Position numbers and translations under genes: made by a program. From Chitinophaga sp. (GTDB lineage: Bacteria; Bacteroidota; Bacteroidia; Chitinophagales; Chitinophagaceae), in contig NZ_JAGHZS010000002.1 of assembly GCF_017745275.1 (NCBI RefSeq), positions 359,859 to 423,858 on the forward strand: 64,000 bases of DNA, in the 5' to 3' direction. The notes under the pieces were generated by a model. It searched no databases. It saw only the letters and a list, made by a program, of their open reading frames with translations, and was not told the origin of the DNA. Shown in pieces: positions 42,893-52,258 of the stretch (position 1 is its first letter; each line of letters begins with the position of its first letter).

Positions 42893-44593
42893 TTACCATG
42901 GTTTGCCGGTGCCTTGAATAATCCATGGTTTGGACCAGGGACTGTTTTGGGGACCGTTGGCGCCAAAACCTGATTGAGGCGTTACTTCCAGCCGTTTCAT
43001 GGCTTCTGTAACATTGGTTTTATTCAGGTTTCTTTCATCGAGCATATAGTATAGCCGTACCGGTAATACAGGTGCTTTGGCATAAGGGCCTGCGTGTAAG
43101 TTCGGATAGCCGGTACGTTTATAGTCGGCCCAGGCTTCTGTGGCGGTGGTCCAGCTGGCGATCCATTTCTGGGTAATGATCTGTTCCTGGGTATTATTGA
43201 ATTTTACATTTGCCTGAGAGAGATAGGCGGCCAGGTTGCCACTTACGCCCCAGGTGTTGAACGAAGCTTTGATCCCTGCGTTGTAATGTGTTTCCGCATC
43301 GCCGGCAGCCCAGCCTTTAACGGCGCTGGCTTCGGCGAGGATGAAGTGTACTTCGGCTGCAGAGATCAGGCGTGCTTTCAGCAAAGGGCCTTTGGCTTGT
43401 TTGTAAATATCGTTGAGCCAGGATACGTGCGGATTGCGGGAAGCCTGTGCTGCATCGGGGCTTAAATTATATACTGCCGGGCCGGGGATAGCAGGTGGTA
43501 GTCCTACATAGTTCACATCCTGGTTAATATCTTTCAGGGTAAGTCCTTTTGCGGCGAGTACATCGGGTGATATATATCTTACTTTCCGGTTTTCTCCGTT
43601 TACCACGGTGTCTACCGCTTTGTATACGTTGCCGGTGCCGGGAGGTTGTTTATCATCTACCACCAGGAAGCATTGTACTTTGTTGGCCCAAACGCCGAGG
43701 CGTGGATCATGCAGTGACTCCAGGGAGGTAACGAGGGTGTTGCACATTTTCAGGCGGCGATAGTTGCTGCTGTCGCTGTCGTAGATGGCATTCGCCGGCC
43801 AGGAGTCCGCGTTGCTGTTGCCGGGAAACGACATGGTGGCATCATCAGCCGCATCAGTGATGATCGGGTACTGCGTTGGATTGCCCGCTATTTTTTCAAT
43901 GCCCGCTTTGGCTATGGCAGGCAGCTTCTCTGATAAACGCATGTAATAACGTAAGGCGAGCGAATTAGCCATTTTGCGCCACTTTGCAGGGTCGCCCTGG
44001 TAGTATACGTCAACCGCATCAATGGGCGCCGGATAGGCGCTCTTAGGCTTAGAAAGTAAGGTGTTGGCTTTTTCCAGGTCAGAGAGTATGCCGGTGTAAA
44101 TATCCTGCTGCGGATCATACACCGGTGTAGTGGCGGGTGGACCATCTTCACCTTTCAACGCCTGTGAATACGGCGCATCTCCCCACAAATCAGTGATGAG
44201 ACCAAACATCATGGACTTCATGACGAGGGCTACACCTTGTTGTAATTCATTTTGTAAAGTAACGGCGCGGTTATATACCAGCTGGTTATTACGCAGGATA
44301 TCGTAGTAGGCAGTCCAGCTATTGCTGCCACCCCAGTCGTATTCGTTGTGCGTAGTAGTCCAGCCGTCTTTCTGCGTATGCTGCATTACGCCGGCCATAT
44401 CCTGGTAGCCCAGTGTCACGATTTCAATGCCCGCCTGTGTTAACACGGTAGACATCACCAGGTTGGGATTGATAGTAGCGGGATTGGAGCCGTTGGGGTT
44501 TTCGTTCAATTTCACCAGGTCCTTTTTACACGCCGTCATTGTAGTACCTAACAACCCAAGGCAAAGTATAATTGATTTAGTAACTGTTTTCAT
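42893..44593 (-). CDS. SusD/RagB-family lipoprotein (SusD-like 2 type)
   Basis: 566 residues with a lipoprotein signal (lipobox TACK region, Cys near 22) and LVKLNENPNGSNPATINPNLVM, the start typical of the SusD_2 group. Further landmarks: YYDILRNNQLVYNRA, MKSMMFGLITDLWGDAPYSQAL, NSLALRYYMRLSE, and the C-terminal VRLYYMLDERNLN. It pairs with the SusC encoded 21 bases upstream. Group 2 members usually accompany peptide or unknown-substrate systems rather than glycan loci. Confidence 0.94.
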   Translation of the reverse strand: MKTVTKSIILCLGLLGTTMTACKKDLVKLNENPNGSNPATINPNLVMSTVLTQAGIEIVTLGYQDMAGVMQHTQKDGWTTTHNEYDWGGSNSWTAYYDILRNNQLVYNRAVTLQNELQQGVALVMKSMMFGLITDLWGDAPYSQALKGEDGPPATTPVYDPQQDIYTGILSDLEKANTLLSKPKSAYPAPIDAVDVYYQGDPAKWRKMANSLALRYYMRLSEKLPAIAKAGIEKIAGNPTQYPIITDAADDATMSFPGNSNADSWPANAIYDSDSSNYRRLKMCNTLVTSLESLHDPRLGVWANKVQCFLVVDDKQPPGTGNVYKAVDTVVNGENRKVRYISPDVLAAKGLTLKDINQDVNYVGLPPAIPGPAVYNLSPDAAQASRNPHVSWLNDIYKQAKGPLLKARLISAAEVHFILAEASAVKGWAAGDAETHYNAGIKASFNTWGVSGNLAAYLSQANVKFNNTQEQIITQKWIASWTTATEAWADYKRTGYPNLHAGPYAKAPVLPVRLYYMLDERNLNKTNVTEAMKRLEVTPQSGFGANGPQNSPWSKPWIIQGTGKPW

Positions 44594-44614
44594 GTTGCTG
44601 AGTTAAATGAGCTC

Positions 44615-47600
44615 TTAAAAAGTAACGTTCAGTTTAGCGCCCATGGGAATAGACCAGGGAGTAACATTGTATCTTTCAATGCCCTGCATGAACTGCATAC
44701 CAGAGCCTTGTACGGTGGTGGAAGGCTGGTAGGCGTTTTCCGGATCAATACCAATTTTAGCGGCCGTCCACAGGATAATATTCCGGCTGTAAATGGATAC
44801 GCTGGCGTTTTGTACTTTAATACCGGAGAGCAGTCGTTTGGGCAGCTCATACGAAAGCGATACTTCCCGCAGTTTCAGGTAAGACGCCGGGAACAGGAAT
44901 GCCCTGGTGAAAGACCAGGCTGTACTACCTGCATAAGGAAGGGTAGTAGTACCGGGGCCGCCCAGGTTTTCGATATAGCCGGTAGGGTTACCATTGGCAT
45001 CATATCCTTTGGCTCTTACGCCGGGGATAAATACACCACCATAAGGCAGTACATACGGGCCATAGGCAAATCCGTAACCGTTGTATTCCGGCGTAGGGCC
45101 ACCTACTAATGGAAAGTGATTGCCGCTGGGGATGACCAGTTCATCCTGGTGACTCACGAGATAATCCCTGAGTTCCTGTCCTTTCATATTACCAGGATTG
45201 GTGAGTTTATCGAGGAAGAGTTGGGAGTTACCTTTCTCTTCTCCATAACGGTAGGTTTGTGAAACGAAGTCGCCTCCGTTTCTCCAGTCGAAGGTCATGC
45301 TCAGCGTAAAGTTTTTATAGCTCACGCTGGTTTGCAATCCCATGATGAAGTTGGGGTTGAAGTTGCCGATTTTATTACGTGCATTCGTGGCATCTAAACT
45401 CTGCCATTTACCAGTATTATCCAGTAGCGGATAGCCATAGTAGGGAGATGATTTATCGGTAACGGTCACCAGTTGAGCATCGTAAATATCGCCGATGTCT
45501 TCTCCTACGTAGGTCCATGCACCTCCTTTACCTTCCTGCCAGAGCGTGTAGTAAGGCAGGTCGTCAGGCAGGGAAATGATTTTTGTTCTGTTGCGGGTGA
45601 AGTTCACGTTTACATCCCATCGCCAGTTTTTCTGCTGCACGGGTGTACCGCCAAGGGTTAATTCTACACCGCGGCTTCTCAGCAAACCGGCGTTGATGTT
45701 GCGGGAGGAAAATCCTGACGATGGCGCTGTTTTAGGACTGAAGATCTGGTTTTTGTTTTCCACCATGTACCAGGTGGCCGCAAAACGCAGGCGATTTTTG
45801 AACAGGTTGATATCGGCGCCACCTTCGTAAGAGGTAGCGATTTCCGGTTTCAGGAAAGGATTGAGCAGGTTACCGGAAGTAGATAAACGTGGGATATTTC
45901 CCCAGGCGCCGGCATTATACAGTGTAGCCAGCAACTGGTAAGGAGAGGCGTCGTTACCTACCTGGGCGGCGCCGGCTCTTAGTTTGACCAGGTTAATATT
46001 GTCGGAGGTAAGGTGTGCCATTTCATTCACGAGCAAACTCAATGAGGCCGCCGGATAAAAATAGGCCGCAGCATCAGGAAGGGTGCTGGACCAGTCCGTA
46101 CGACCCGTTACATCGAGGTAGGCCATACCTTTATAGCCTACGTTTAACATACCATAGATGCTGTTCACTCCTTTCTCGAACATGGTGCTGTTATAGTTCA
46201 GGTTTTGTGGTGCAATATTTTGAATGGTGTATACGCCGGGTGTATTTAAACCGGTACCGTCTTTGGTAGAAGTGATAATATTTTTGCCGGTCTGATAGCG
46301 TTTGTTACCACCTGCGGAAACAGAGAAGTCGAAGTTGCCGATATCTTTCTTATAGGTCAGCAACACATCTATATTGCGTTCAAAGTTGCTGAGATTGATG
46401 ATACCATATGCGCCACCGGGATTGTTGATGTAGCTGTTGGCAATTTTTGTTTCTCTTTTTTCATTGTAGGTATCCAGTGAGTAACGGGCCATGAAGCTGA
46501 GGGAAGGCAATATTTTCCAGTCGGCCCTGATGTTACCGAATACGCGGTCTCTCACAAAGCCATTTTTCACTTCATAGGCGAGGAAGTAAGGATTGTTAAA
46601 AACGCCGTTGGCTTGTGTACGTTGTTGCAGGCCTTCCTGTCCGGGCATCCAATAATCTCTCAGGTCGCGCACATCGATGTGTGGAGAAATGGAGTATACA
46701 GCCTGTAATGGATTGGCGCCCCTGTCGCCTGCGGGGCGGTTATTGGAATTGGTGCGACTGAAATCAATGTTGGTGGTGAAGCTTAATTTTGAATTGGCCT
46801 GTAAGCTGGAATTCAGGTTCAGTGCGTTTTTAAATAAGTCGGTGTTAGGAATGATGCCTTTGCTGGTCATGTTGGCGTAACCTACACGATAAGCAATCTT
46901 TTCATTGTTGTTGGCCAGGGAAACAGCGGTGGTGGTGGTCATGCCGGTGTTTACAAAATTCTTCACGTTGTTCTTGTGCGATACCAGTGGCATAGGAATG
47001 GGTTTGCCGTTCTGATCTTTTGGGCTGTTCCATTGTACTTCTTCATAACCCTGATCCAGCTCCGCTCCGAAAGTGGCGTCAATGTTTTCCGTGATAATAG
47101 TACCAAAAGGATTGGTGAGCATGTTACCGCTGCGTGATACGGGGATACCGGAGAATTGCCCGGACCCGAATTTGGTTTGCCATTTCAGGTATTTGTACGG
47201 GATATCAAATACGGTATTCACAGAAGCGTTGACGGTAGCGCGGTTTACTTTTTTACCTGTTTTGGTGGTGATCAGTACTACGCCGTTACCCGCGCGGGAG
47301 CCGTATAATGCAGCAGCGCTGGGTCCTTTCAGGATGGTAACACTTTCGATGTTGTCGGGATTGATATCTGAGATAGCGTTGCCATAGTCTACTTTATTAT
47401 CTTGTCCGATCTGGCTCACGTTATTCACGGTGTTGGCCAGTGGTACGCCATCTACTACAAAGAGCGGCTGGTTGTCGCTGCTGAGGGATGTGGCGCCGCG
47501 GATGATCATGCTGACGGAAGAACCGGGACCGCCGGTAGAATTGATGGTCACCCCTGCTACTTTACCGGACATGGAATTCAGGAGGTTTTCCTGGGTAACG

Positions 47601-48082
47601 CGGTTAAATTCTTTGCCGCCGACTTCTTCTACGGAGTAGCCGAGTGCTTTCTTTTCTCTTTTAATGCCGAGGGCGGTGACGAGTACCTGTTCCAGCTCTT
47701 CTACTTTTTTTTTCAGGACAACTGACAGCGATAATTTGCTGGAGTCATTAATGGTGTAGCCTTTCAGGGTATCGGTGGTATAGCCGGCATAGTTAAAGAT
47801 AAAGCGGTAAGGGCCGCCGGCGGGTAGTTTCGGGAAAGTGAAAATACCTTTTTCATTGGTGAGGGTATTGGCCAATACCTGGTTGTCTGCATTTTCTACT
47901 CTTACCATCACCCGCGCCAGGATTTCGTTGTTGGCATTTTTGATGATGCCGATGGCGGAGGGGTGTGTATTCTGTGCCAACAGGCTGCCTGCACATAACT
48001 GCGATAACAGCAGCAGCCAAATCGTTTTGGTGGGACGATCTTTTCGGGATTGTCGGATGTTTACACGCATAAAATATTTCAT
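44615..48082 (-). CDS. SusC/RagA TonB-dependent outer-membrane transporter without STN domain
   Basis: 1155 residues: signal region (LLLLSQLCAGSLLAQ), CarboxypepD-regulatory-like domain (about 40-125), TonB-box-like LEQVLVTALGIKREK, plug with GKVAGVTINSTGG, MIIRGATSLSSDNQPLFVVDGVP, ILKGPSAAALYGSRAGNGVVLITTK, and a barrel ending in LNVTF. It imports substrate with SusD in the outer membrane. In contrast to the receptor at 4372 it lacks an STN domain, although a FecR/sigma pair is directly upstream, so any signalling must use another contact. ATG 48070 is an alternative start. Confidence 0.94.
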   Translation of the reverse strand: MKYFMRVNIRQSRKDRPTKTIWLLLLSQLCAGSLLAQNTHPSAIGIIKNANNEILARVMVRVENADNQVLANTLTNEKGIFTFPKLPAGGPYRFIFNYAGYTTDTLKGYTINDSSKLSLSVVLKKKVEELEQVLVTALGIKREKKALGYSVEEVGGKEFNRVTQENLLNSMSGKVAGVTINSTGGPGSSVSMIIRGATSLSSDNQPLFVVDGVPLANTVNNVSQIGQDNKVDYGNAISDINPDNIESVTILKGPSAAALYGSRAGNGVVLITTKTGKKVNRATVNASVNTVFDIPYKYLKWQTKFGSGQFSGIPVSRSGNMLTNPFGTIITENIDATFGAELDQGYEEVQWNSPKDQNGKPIPMPLVSHKNNVKNFVNTGMTTTTAVSLANNNEKIAYRVGYANMTSKGIIPNTDLFKNALNLNSSLQANSKLSFTTNIDFSRTNSNNRPAGDRGANPLQAVYSISPHIDVRDLRDYWMPGQEGLQQRTQANGVFNNPYFLAYEVKNGFVRDRVFGNIRADWKILPSLSFMARYSLDTYNEKRETKIANSYINNPGGAYGIINLSNFERNIDVLLTYKKDIGNFDFSVSAGGNKRYQTGKNIITSTKDGTGLNTPGVYTIQNIAPQNLNYNSTMFEKGVNSIYGMLNVGYKGMAYLDVTGRTDWSSTLPDAAAYFYPAASLSLLVNEMAHLTSDNINLVKLRAGAAQVGNDASPYQLLATLYNAGAWGNIPRLSTSGNLLNPFLKPEIATSYEGGADINLFKNRLRFAATWYMVENKNQIFSPKTAPSSGFSSRNINAGLLRSRGVELTLGGTPVQQKNWRWDVNVNFTRNRTKIISLPDDLPYYTLWQEGKGGAWTYVGEDIGDIYDAQLVTVTDKSSPYYGYPLLDNTGKWQSLDATNARNKIGNFNPNFIMGLQTSVSYKNFTLSMTFDWRNGGDFVSQTYRYGEEKGNSQLFLDKLTNPGNMKGQELRDYLVSHQDELVIPSGNHFPLVGGPTPEYNGYGFAYGPYVLPYGGVFIPGVRAKGYDANGNPTGYIENLGGPGTTTLPYAGSTAWSFTRAFLFPASYLKLREVSLSYELPKRLLSGIKVQNASVSIYSRNIILWTAAKIGIDPENAYQPSTTVQGSGMQFMQGIERYNVTPWSIPMGAKLNVTF

Positions 48083-48155
48083 TTTTAGGCAAAAGGAATC
48101 ACGGGCAGCCTTTTCAGGATGCAGTTAGTTACAGTTAAAGATGATTATATCCGGC

Positions 48156-49199
48156 TTACGGTGTTACGTAAATAACATTGTTTGTTTGCTTTATCGTCAG
48201 GTTGTTTAACGTGGCGATGGTAGACAGAAAATCGGTCAGGGATTCTTTGCTACTATCAAATGTTCCGGTAAAGCTCATGTCTGAGAGCGTACCTTCCTGG
48301 AATTGAATGGTGAGGTGATATTTCTCCGACATCAACCTGAAAATATTCGCCAGTGGTTCGTTATTGAACGTGAATATTTCCTTTTCCGGTTTCGTGATCA
48401 CCTGTTTATTGGGTGTATGCCCGTTTTTATTGATTATGGCCGTCATGCGGACCGGATCAAACGAAAGGTCTTCACCGGGCAGCAGGTACGTGGTTTTTAG
48501 CCCCTTGCTGTTCCCCAAACTATCTGGTTGCACCCTTACCTTGCCGCTGATCAGTTGAATGCGGATAGGTCCTTTTACGGCGTTCCAGGCGGTAACTTTA
48601 AAAACAGTTCCTAAGGCAGTAGTAGCCAGGTTACCTGCATGCACGGTAAATGGTTTGTTTTTGTCGGGGGCTACTTTGAATACGGCTTCTCCCGTTAAAA
48701 ATATTTCCCGGCCGGTAATGGCAAAAGAAGACAAGTACTTTAGCTGACTACCCGGCGCCAGTGCTGCCGTGCTACCGTCTTTCAGGCGTATCGACATTAT
48801 TTTTCGCGTATGATTGGCCTGTTGTATGTAAGGATCTGGTGCTGCAACCCGCCGGGCCGTTGGAGTTACTACTGCAATTGGTGCTACGGGCTGGTGGTGA
48901 TACCTGCTCCATGCAAAGCCGGTGAGTGCGGCGCCTAATACCGCCGCCGCGATCCATTTGTAATAAATGGTTTTCACTTTTTTCTTTTCCCAGGTACTAC
49001 TTTCAATGACGGCCAGCATTTTATCGGAAACGTCGGTTGATAAAGTGTGCTCCGGGTGAAAAGAATGCCAGCTCTCCTCTGTTAACCAGGGCTGCAGCGC
49101 TTCGGGATGCTCCGCGAAATAAGCGGTGACAGCCTGCTTTTCTGCTTCGTTACATTCTCCCCGGAAAAACTTTTCAAGTAATGTTGCTGGATGCTTCAT
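48156..49199 (-). CDS. FecR-family anti-sigma factor
   Basis: 347 residues from ATG 49199 (MKHPATLLEKFFRGECNEAEK); the frame to 49280 is not needed and overlaps the sigma gene. One membrane segment (WIAAAVLGAALTGFAW), then a FecR domain (LKDGSTAALAPGSQLKYL, REIFLTGEAVFKVAPDKNKPFTVHAGNL) and a C-terminal DUF4974-like domain (NNEPLANIFRLMSEKYHLTIQF) with STN-like strand order. It regulates the sigma factor encoded just upstream and precedes the SusC gene. Confidence 0.93.
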   Translation of the reverse strand: MKHPATLLEKFFRGECNEAEKQAVTAYFAEHPEALQPWLTEESWHSFHPEHTLSTDVSDKMLAVIESSTWEKKKVKTIYYKWIAAAVLGAALTGFAWSRYHHQPVAPIAVVTPTARRVAAPDPYIQQANHTRKIMSIRLKDGSTAALAPGSQLKYLSSFAITGREIFLTGEAVFKVAPDKNKPFTVHAGNLATTALGTVFKVTAWNAVKGPIRIQLISGKVRVQPDSLGNSKGLKTTYLLPGEDLSFDPVRMTAIINKNGHTPNKQVITKPEKEIFTFNNEPLANIFRLMSEKYHLTIQFQEGTLSDMSFTGTFDSSKESLTDFLSTIATLNNLTIKQTNNVIYVTP

Positions 49200-49273
49200 A
49201 TGTAGTATTCGTTTGAAAACAGTAAATCCCTCACTGCTTAACAATAAGTAAATATTCGGGTAAGAAAAAAGGA

Positions 49274-49822
49274 TCAGCAAAACCAGGCAACGATGGCCGG
49301 TAATAACAACAACAGGGAGTCTTTTAGCTGTCGTATTGCACGTACAATGTGATTTTCAACTGTTTTGGGAGAGATAGATAACTGCCTGGCAATTTCTTTA
49401 TGTGGAAGTCCTTCAAAGCGGCTTAGTTTAAAAACATTTCTCCTGATGGGAGATAGTTGTTCTATACTATTATATACCCGCGTTAATTCTTCTTTCACGG
49501 TAAGGTCTGTTTCCATGTGCCAGTCGGGCGTTTCGCGCACCATTGATTCGGTATGCCGGTTCCTGACCTGTTGTTTGCGCAGGAGATCCGTCATCACGCT
49601 TTTGGCTATACGAAACAGTTGCGCGGAGATATTATAATTTGTTGATAGTTTCTCTCTTTTTTCCCAAAGTAATATGAAAGATAGCTGTACCGTCTCTTCA
49701 GAGAGGTAAGCGGAATGTGTACATTTCAATACGTAGAAATAGAGCTTTGTATGATATTGTTGATATACCATTTTGAAACGCTCGATATTTCCATTCTTTA
49801 TATCCTGTACGATACTTTCCAT
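49274..49822 (-). CDS. ECF RNA polymerase sigma factor (FecI-like)
   Basis: 182 residues. Region 2 (FKMVYQQYHTKLYFYVLKCT, LSEETVQLSFILLWEKREKL) and region 4 (LSPIRRNVFKLSRFEGLPHKEIARQLSISPKTVENHIVRAIRQLK) are complete; a short hydrophobic tail (LLLLLPAIVAWFC) ends the protein, a feature of several Bacteroidota ECF factors. It is the first gene of locus 2. Confidence 0.94.
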   Translation of the reverse strand: MESIVQDIKNGNIERFKMVYQQYHTKLYFYVLKCTHSAYLSEETVQLSFILLWEKREKLSTNYNISAQLFRIAKSVMTDLLRKQQVRNRHTESMVRETPDWHMETDLTVKEELTRVYNSIEQLSPIRRNVFKLSRFEGLPHKEIARQLSISPKTVENHIVRAIRQLKDSLLLLLPAIVAWFC

Positions 49823-49899
49823 AATGATCGCAAATATCTAATGGACCTAAACAAGATACAAGGAATTGCTGATTATATTATTGTTATTTTGGCCGCTCC

Positions 49900-50412
49900 T
49901 TACTTCTTCAGTTTCAATACTAACGGAGCCGTGGCTACGTTTGGAATGGTGACTGTGATCGACAGGTCCAGGGCGGAGTCGCTAACATTTTCTATCCAGT
50001 GTGGGTCCTTGTCGCCTTTCCCGTTTGTTAATAAAAATACGGCGTCATGCACATCCAGTTTCCAGGTGCCCGCATTGCCGGCAGTGGGCAGTATCAGGTC
50101 TGTACAGCCTTTGATGGCAAACTGGCCATCTGCGCTGAACTGGTAGGTATTGGTGGTAGTGCAGGTGAATAAAGCGCCTGCCGGGCCCAGCAGGGGGGCC
50201 AGCTTAATAATGCTGGTGCCAGCCGGGATGTTTTGTCCGCCGAGCTTCACCGGTACAGCGAAAACAATATCCTTTTGTTGCCAGTTACCTGCTATCAGTC
50301 CGTATTTCTCCGACTTTGCGGGGGCAGCGTCCTTATTCTTTTTACAGGACGCCATCAGCAGTTGCACTGCTGCCAATAGTGCCAGTACTTTTACAGGGAT
50401 GGAATTACGCAT
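49900..50412 (-). CDS. Lipocalin-like lipoprotein
   Basis: 170 residues: lipobox MASC (Cys near 23), then KKNKDA and a beta-rich domain with LIAGNWQQKDIVFA, TNTYQFSADGQFAIKGC and GNAGTWKLDV, the pattern of Bacteroidota lipocalin-like or DUF5004-type lipoproteins. It is expected on the outer membrane; ligand unknown. It is a separate transcription unit upstream of locus 2. Confidence 0.8.
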   Translation of the reverse strand: MRNSIPVKVLALLAAVQLLMASCKKNKDAAPAKSEKYGLIAGNWQQKDIVFAVPVKLGGQNIPAGTSIIKLAPLLGPAGALFTCTTTNTYQFSADGQFAIKGCTDLILPTAGNAGTWKLDVHDAVFLLTNGKGDKDPHWIENVSDSALDLSITVTIPNVATAPLVLKLKK

Positions 50413-51017
50413 AACTTTTTAAGTTAAATGATAGGGATGATGAATGAGTTGCTTCGGAAGCCTTTATAATGTATTCGTTTGGAAATGATAAATCCCTCAC
50501 GGGTTAACAATTAGTTCATATTAACAAGGGGAAGTGATGGTAAAACAAAGGGAGGGGTAACGGCAACGGATCATCGTAACGGGGAGAAAAGGACAACCTC
50601 TTTACCTTTATGCCCGGATAGGTTGCGGCATTTGTAAGCGTTTGAAAAGCAAGGCAGAGATGCCAATGATGATCAGTTTCTGTACCGTGTTAGGAGTGCA
50701 AATCATCTGACCTGGTTTTATTCGTTTCTGGCTAACAGGCATAGTATATACCGGAGTACAGCGAAAGAAATCCGCTTGTCGCGCATGCACAACATCCGCA
50801 GCAGGAGCCAGTAGTTGTATAGGCGGAAGCGCACCGGTTTCATGACACGGGTTGTTGGTAGCTTTTTCTTTCTGTGTAGCCTGGTTAGCTGGTCAGGTAA
50901 GCCCATACCCGCAACATTGCTTTGCAGGTATGGGTGAAGATATATGCCAACCGGGATAATATCATTCCGGTAAGAATAAGAATGGATATACCACATCGGG
51001 CATTACTTTTTTTCAGG
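50413..51017. other. Gene-poor stretch with a hairpin and possible gene remnants
   Basis: 605 bases. Two minus-strand frames (50608-50790, 50718-50996) are short, overlap in different frames and have no recognisable motif, though a basic/hydrophobic tail (VQKLIIIGISALLFKRL) hints at the relic of a small membrane protein. A hairpin with arms CCCATACC (50902-50909) and GGTATGGG (50927-50934), extended by GCAA/TTGC, has no T-run. No gene is supported. Confidence 0.4.
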
Positions 51018-51488
51018 CTAGTTGAATTTAAAAACACTGAGCAGTACGATAATAAAGATGAAAATAATTTGTACCAGGTGATAGTTCTTTAAGCCGGTTT
51101 TTACTTTCCCGGGAATGGCATCATCGGTGCTGACGGCCTTATTCAGGCGGGAGCGCTGCCGTTGCCCTATCACCAGGGCGTTGGCTATTACGAGTAACAC
51201 CAGTCCAAACTTTATCCGGAACCAGGTTTGTTCCCCGAATACGCCGTGGGTCATTGCCATAATACCCACACCGGATAAAATGATTACGCCAATGCCTATA
51301 CGTGTAGTGATCATAAAAGGCGATATTGCCTGTAGTACGGCCGGGGCCTTGCCTGCATCAGTAGTGTATTGCTTCCAGAATTGGCGGATGCCGATAAAGT
51401 CTGCAATAATGGATCCCGCGAAAAGCAGGAAACCTGTCAGATGTATTACGATGAAGCTTTGAAGAAGGGTTTGTGTTGACATGAGCAT
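51018..51488 (-). CDS. Four-helix membrane protein of unknown function
   Basis: 156 residues. Four membrane segments: LLQSFIVIHLTGFLLFAGSIIADFI, ITTRIGIGVIILSGVGIMAM, WFRIKFGLVLLVIANALVIG and LVQIIFIFIIVLLSVF. The layout resembles DUF2269/DUF2214-like small membrane proteins. It is divergent from the MarR-like gene at 51608, and the shared 119-base region carries palindromes, so it is probably the target of that regulator. Confidence 0.75.
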   Translation of the reverse strand: MLMSTQTLLQSFIVIHLTGFLLFAGSIIADFIGIRQFWKQYTTDAGKAPAVLQAISPFMITTRIGIGVIILSGVGIMAMTHGVFGEQTWFRIKFGLVLLVIANALVIGQRQRSRLNKAVSTDDAIPGKVKTGLKNYHLVQIIFIFIIVLLSVFKFN

Positions 51489-51507
51489 GAAGATTAAATT
51501 ACTATAA

Positions 51508-51592
51508 TACCGAAATACTTTTTGTAAATGTATATCGGAAATATAGTAAAAACAAAATTTCCGAAGTATTTTTTATATTTTTACTTCGGAAA
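51508..51592. promoter_or_regulatory. Paired palindromic operators between the membrane protein and MarR-like genes
   Basis: A perfect inverted repeat TTTCCGAAGTA (51558-51568) / TACTTCGGAAA (51582-51592) lies just before the MarR-like start. A weaker one of the same words, ACCGAAATA (from 51509) and TATCGGAAAT (to about 51541), lies towards the membrane protein gene. Both sit where the divergent promoters must be, which suggests auto- and target regulation. Confidence 0.65.
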
Positions 51593-51607
51593 TAATACAA
51601 CTGTTAC

Positions 51608-52240
51608 ATGAATAAAGCCGTAGCGCTGATTACAGCATGGGGCGCTTTCGATGATCGCCATCCTGAAAGCAGCCTGGAAGATTTTTGCCGCCACTACCTG
51701 GCCAGGGAGAAAAGTGAAGTAAAAGCAGTGCCTGCGGGGCGTTTCATGCCGGTTACCAACGATGGTATCCTGATGCGTTGCATTGGCCGGATATTTAAGT
51801 TGCATACTATTTATACCGTAGCAGCATTGGAAGGCACCGGCATCAGCAATATTGACGAATACGCACTGCTGAATACCGTAGCGCAACTGAAAGAGCCACG
51901 GAAAACGGAAGCCATCTATGTGGCATTACTGGAGCTTTCTACCGGCACCGATAAGCTGAACCGGTTAAAAAAATTGGGGTACCTGGCAGAATACGATGAT
52001 AAGGAAGATAAGCGATCCAAGCGACTGAAAGTAACAGCTAAAGGAGAGAAAGTGCTGGTGGTTTGCAGAAAACGTATTGGCCAGCTGGCTGAGATCATGT
52101 TCCATGACCTCACAGAAGATGATAAGCAACTGGCATTTCAATTATTGAAAAGCGTAGACGAAAAATTTACCAGTATCTGGCAATCCCATAAAGGAAAAGA
52201 ATTTGAAGAGATTTATAAGGAGATAGCTGTTAGCAGGTAG
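51608..52240 (+). CDS. MarR-family winged-helix regulator
   Basis: 210 residues. The winged-helix core is at about 85-160: ISNIDEYALLNTVAQL, KTEAIYVALLELSTGTDKLNRLKKLGYLAEYDDKEDKRSKRLKVTAKG, with the D-x-R-x-K-x-x-x-L-T wing of MarR proteins. The N-terminal 60 residues (ALITAWGAFDDRHPESSLEDFCRHYL) are longer than in classical MarR. It would bind the palindromes in front of its own gene. A 34-base-arm hairpin follows the stop codon. Confidence 0.88.
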   Translation: MNKAVALITAWGAFDDRHPESSLEDFCRHYLAREKSEVKAVPAGRFMPVTNDGILMRCIGRIFKLHTIYTVAALEGTGISNIDEYALLNTVAQLKEPRKTEAIYVALLELSTGTDKLNRLKKLGYLAEYDDKEDKRSKRLKVTAKGEKVLVVCRKRIGQLAEIMFHDLTEDDKQLAFQLLKSVDEKFTSIWQSHKGKEFEEIYKEIAVSR

Positions 52241-52258
52241 TTTTTAGCTGTTAGCTTC

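Noticed and set aside
50608..50996. Two short minus-strand frames in the gene-poor stretch
   Set aside because: Different frames, no motif, no conserved start; described only as possible remnants.
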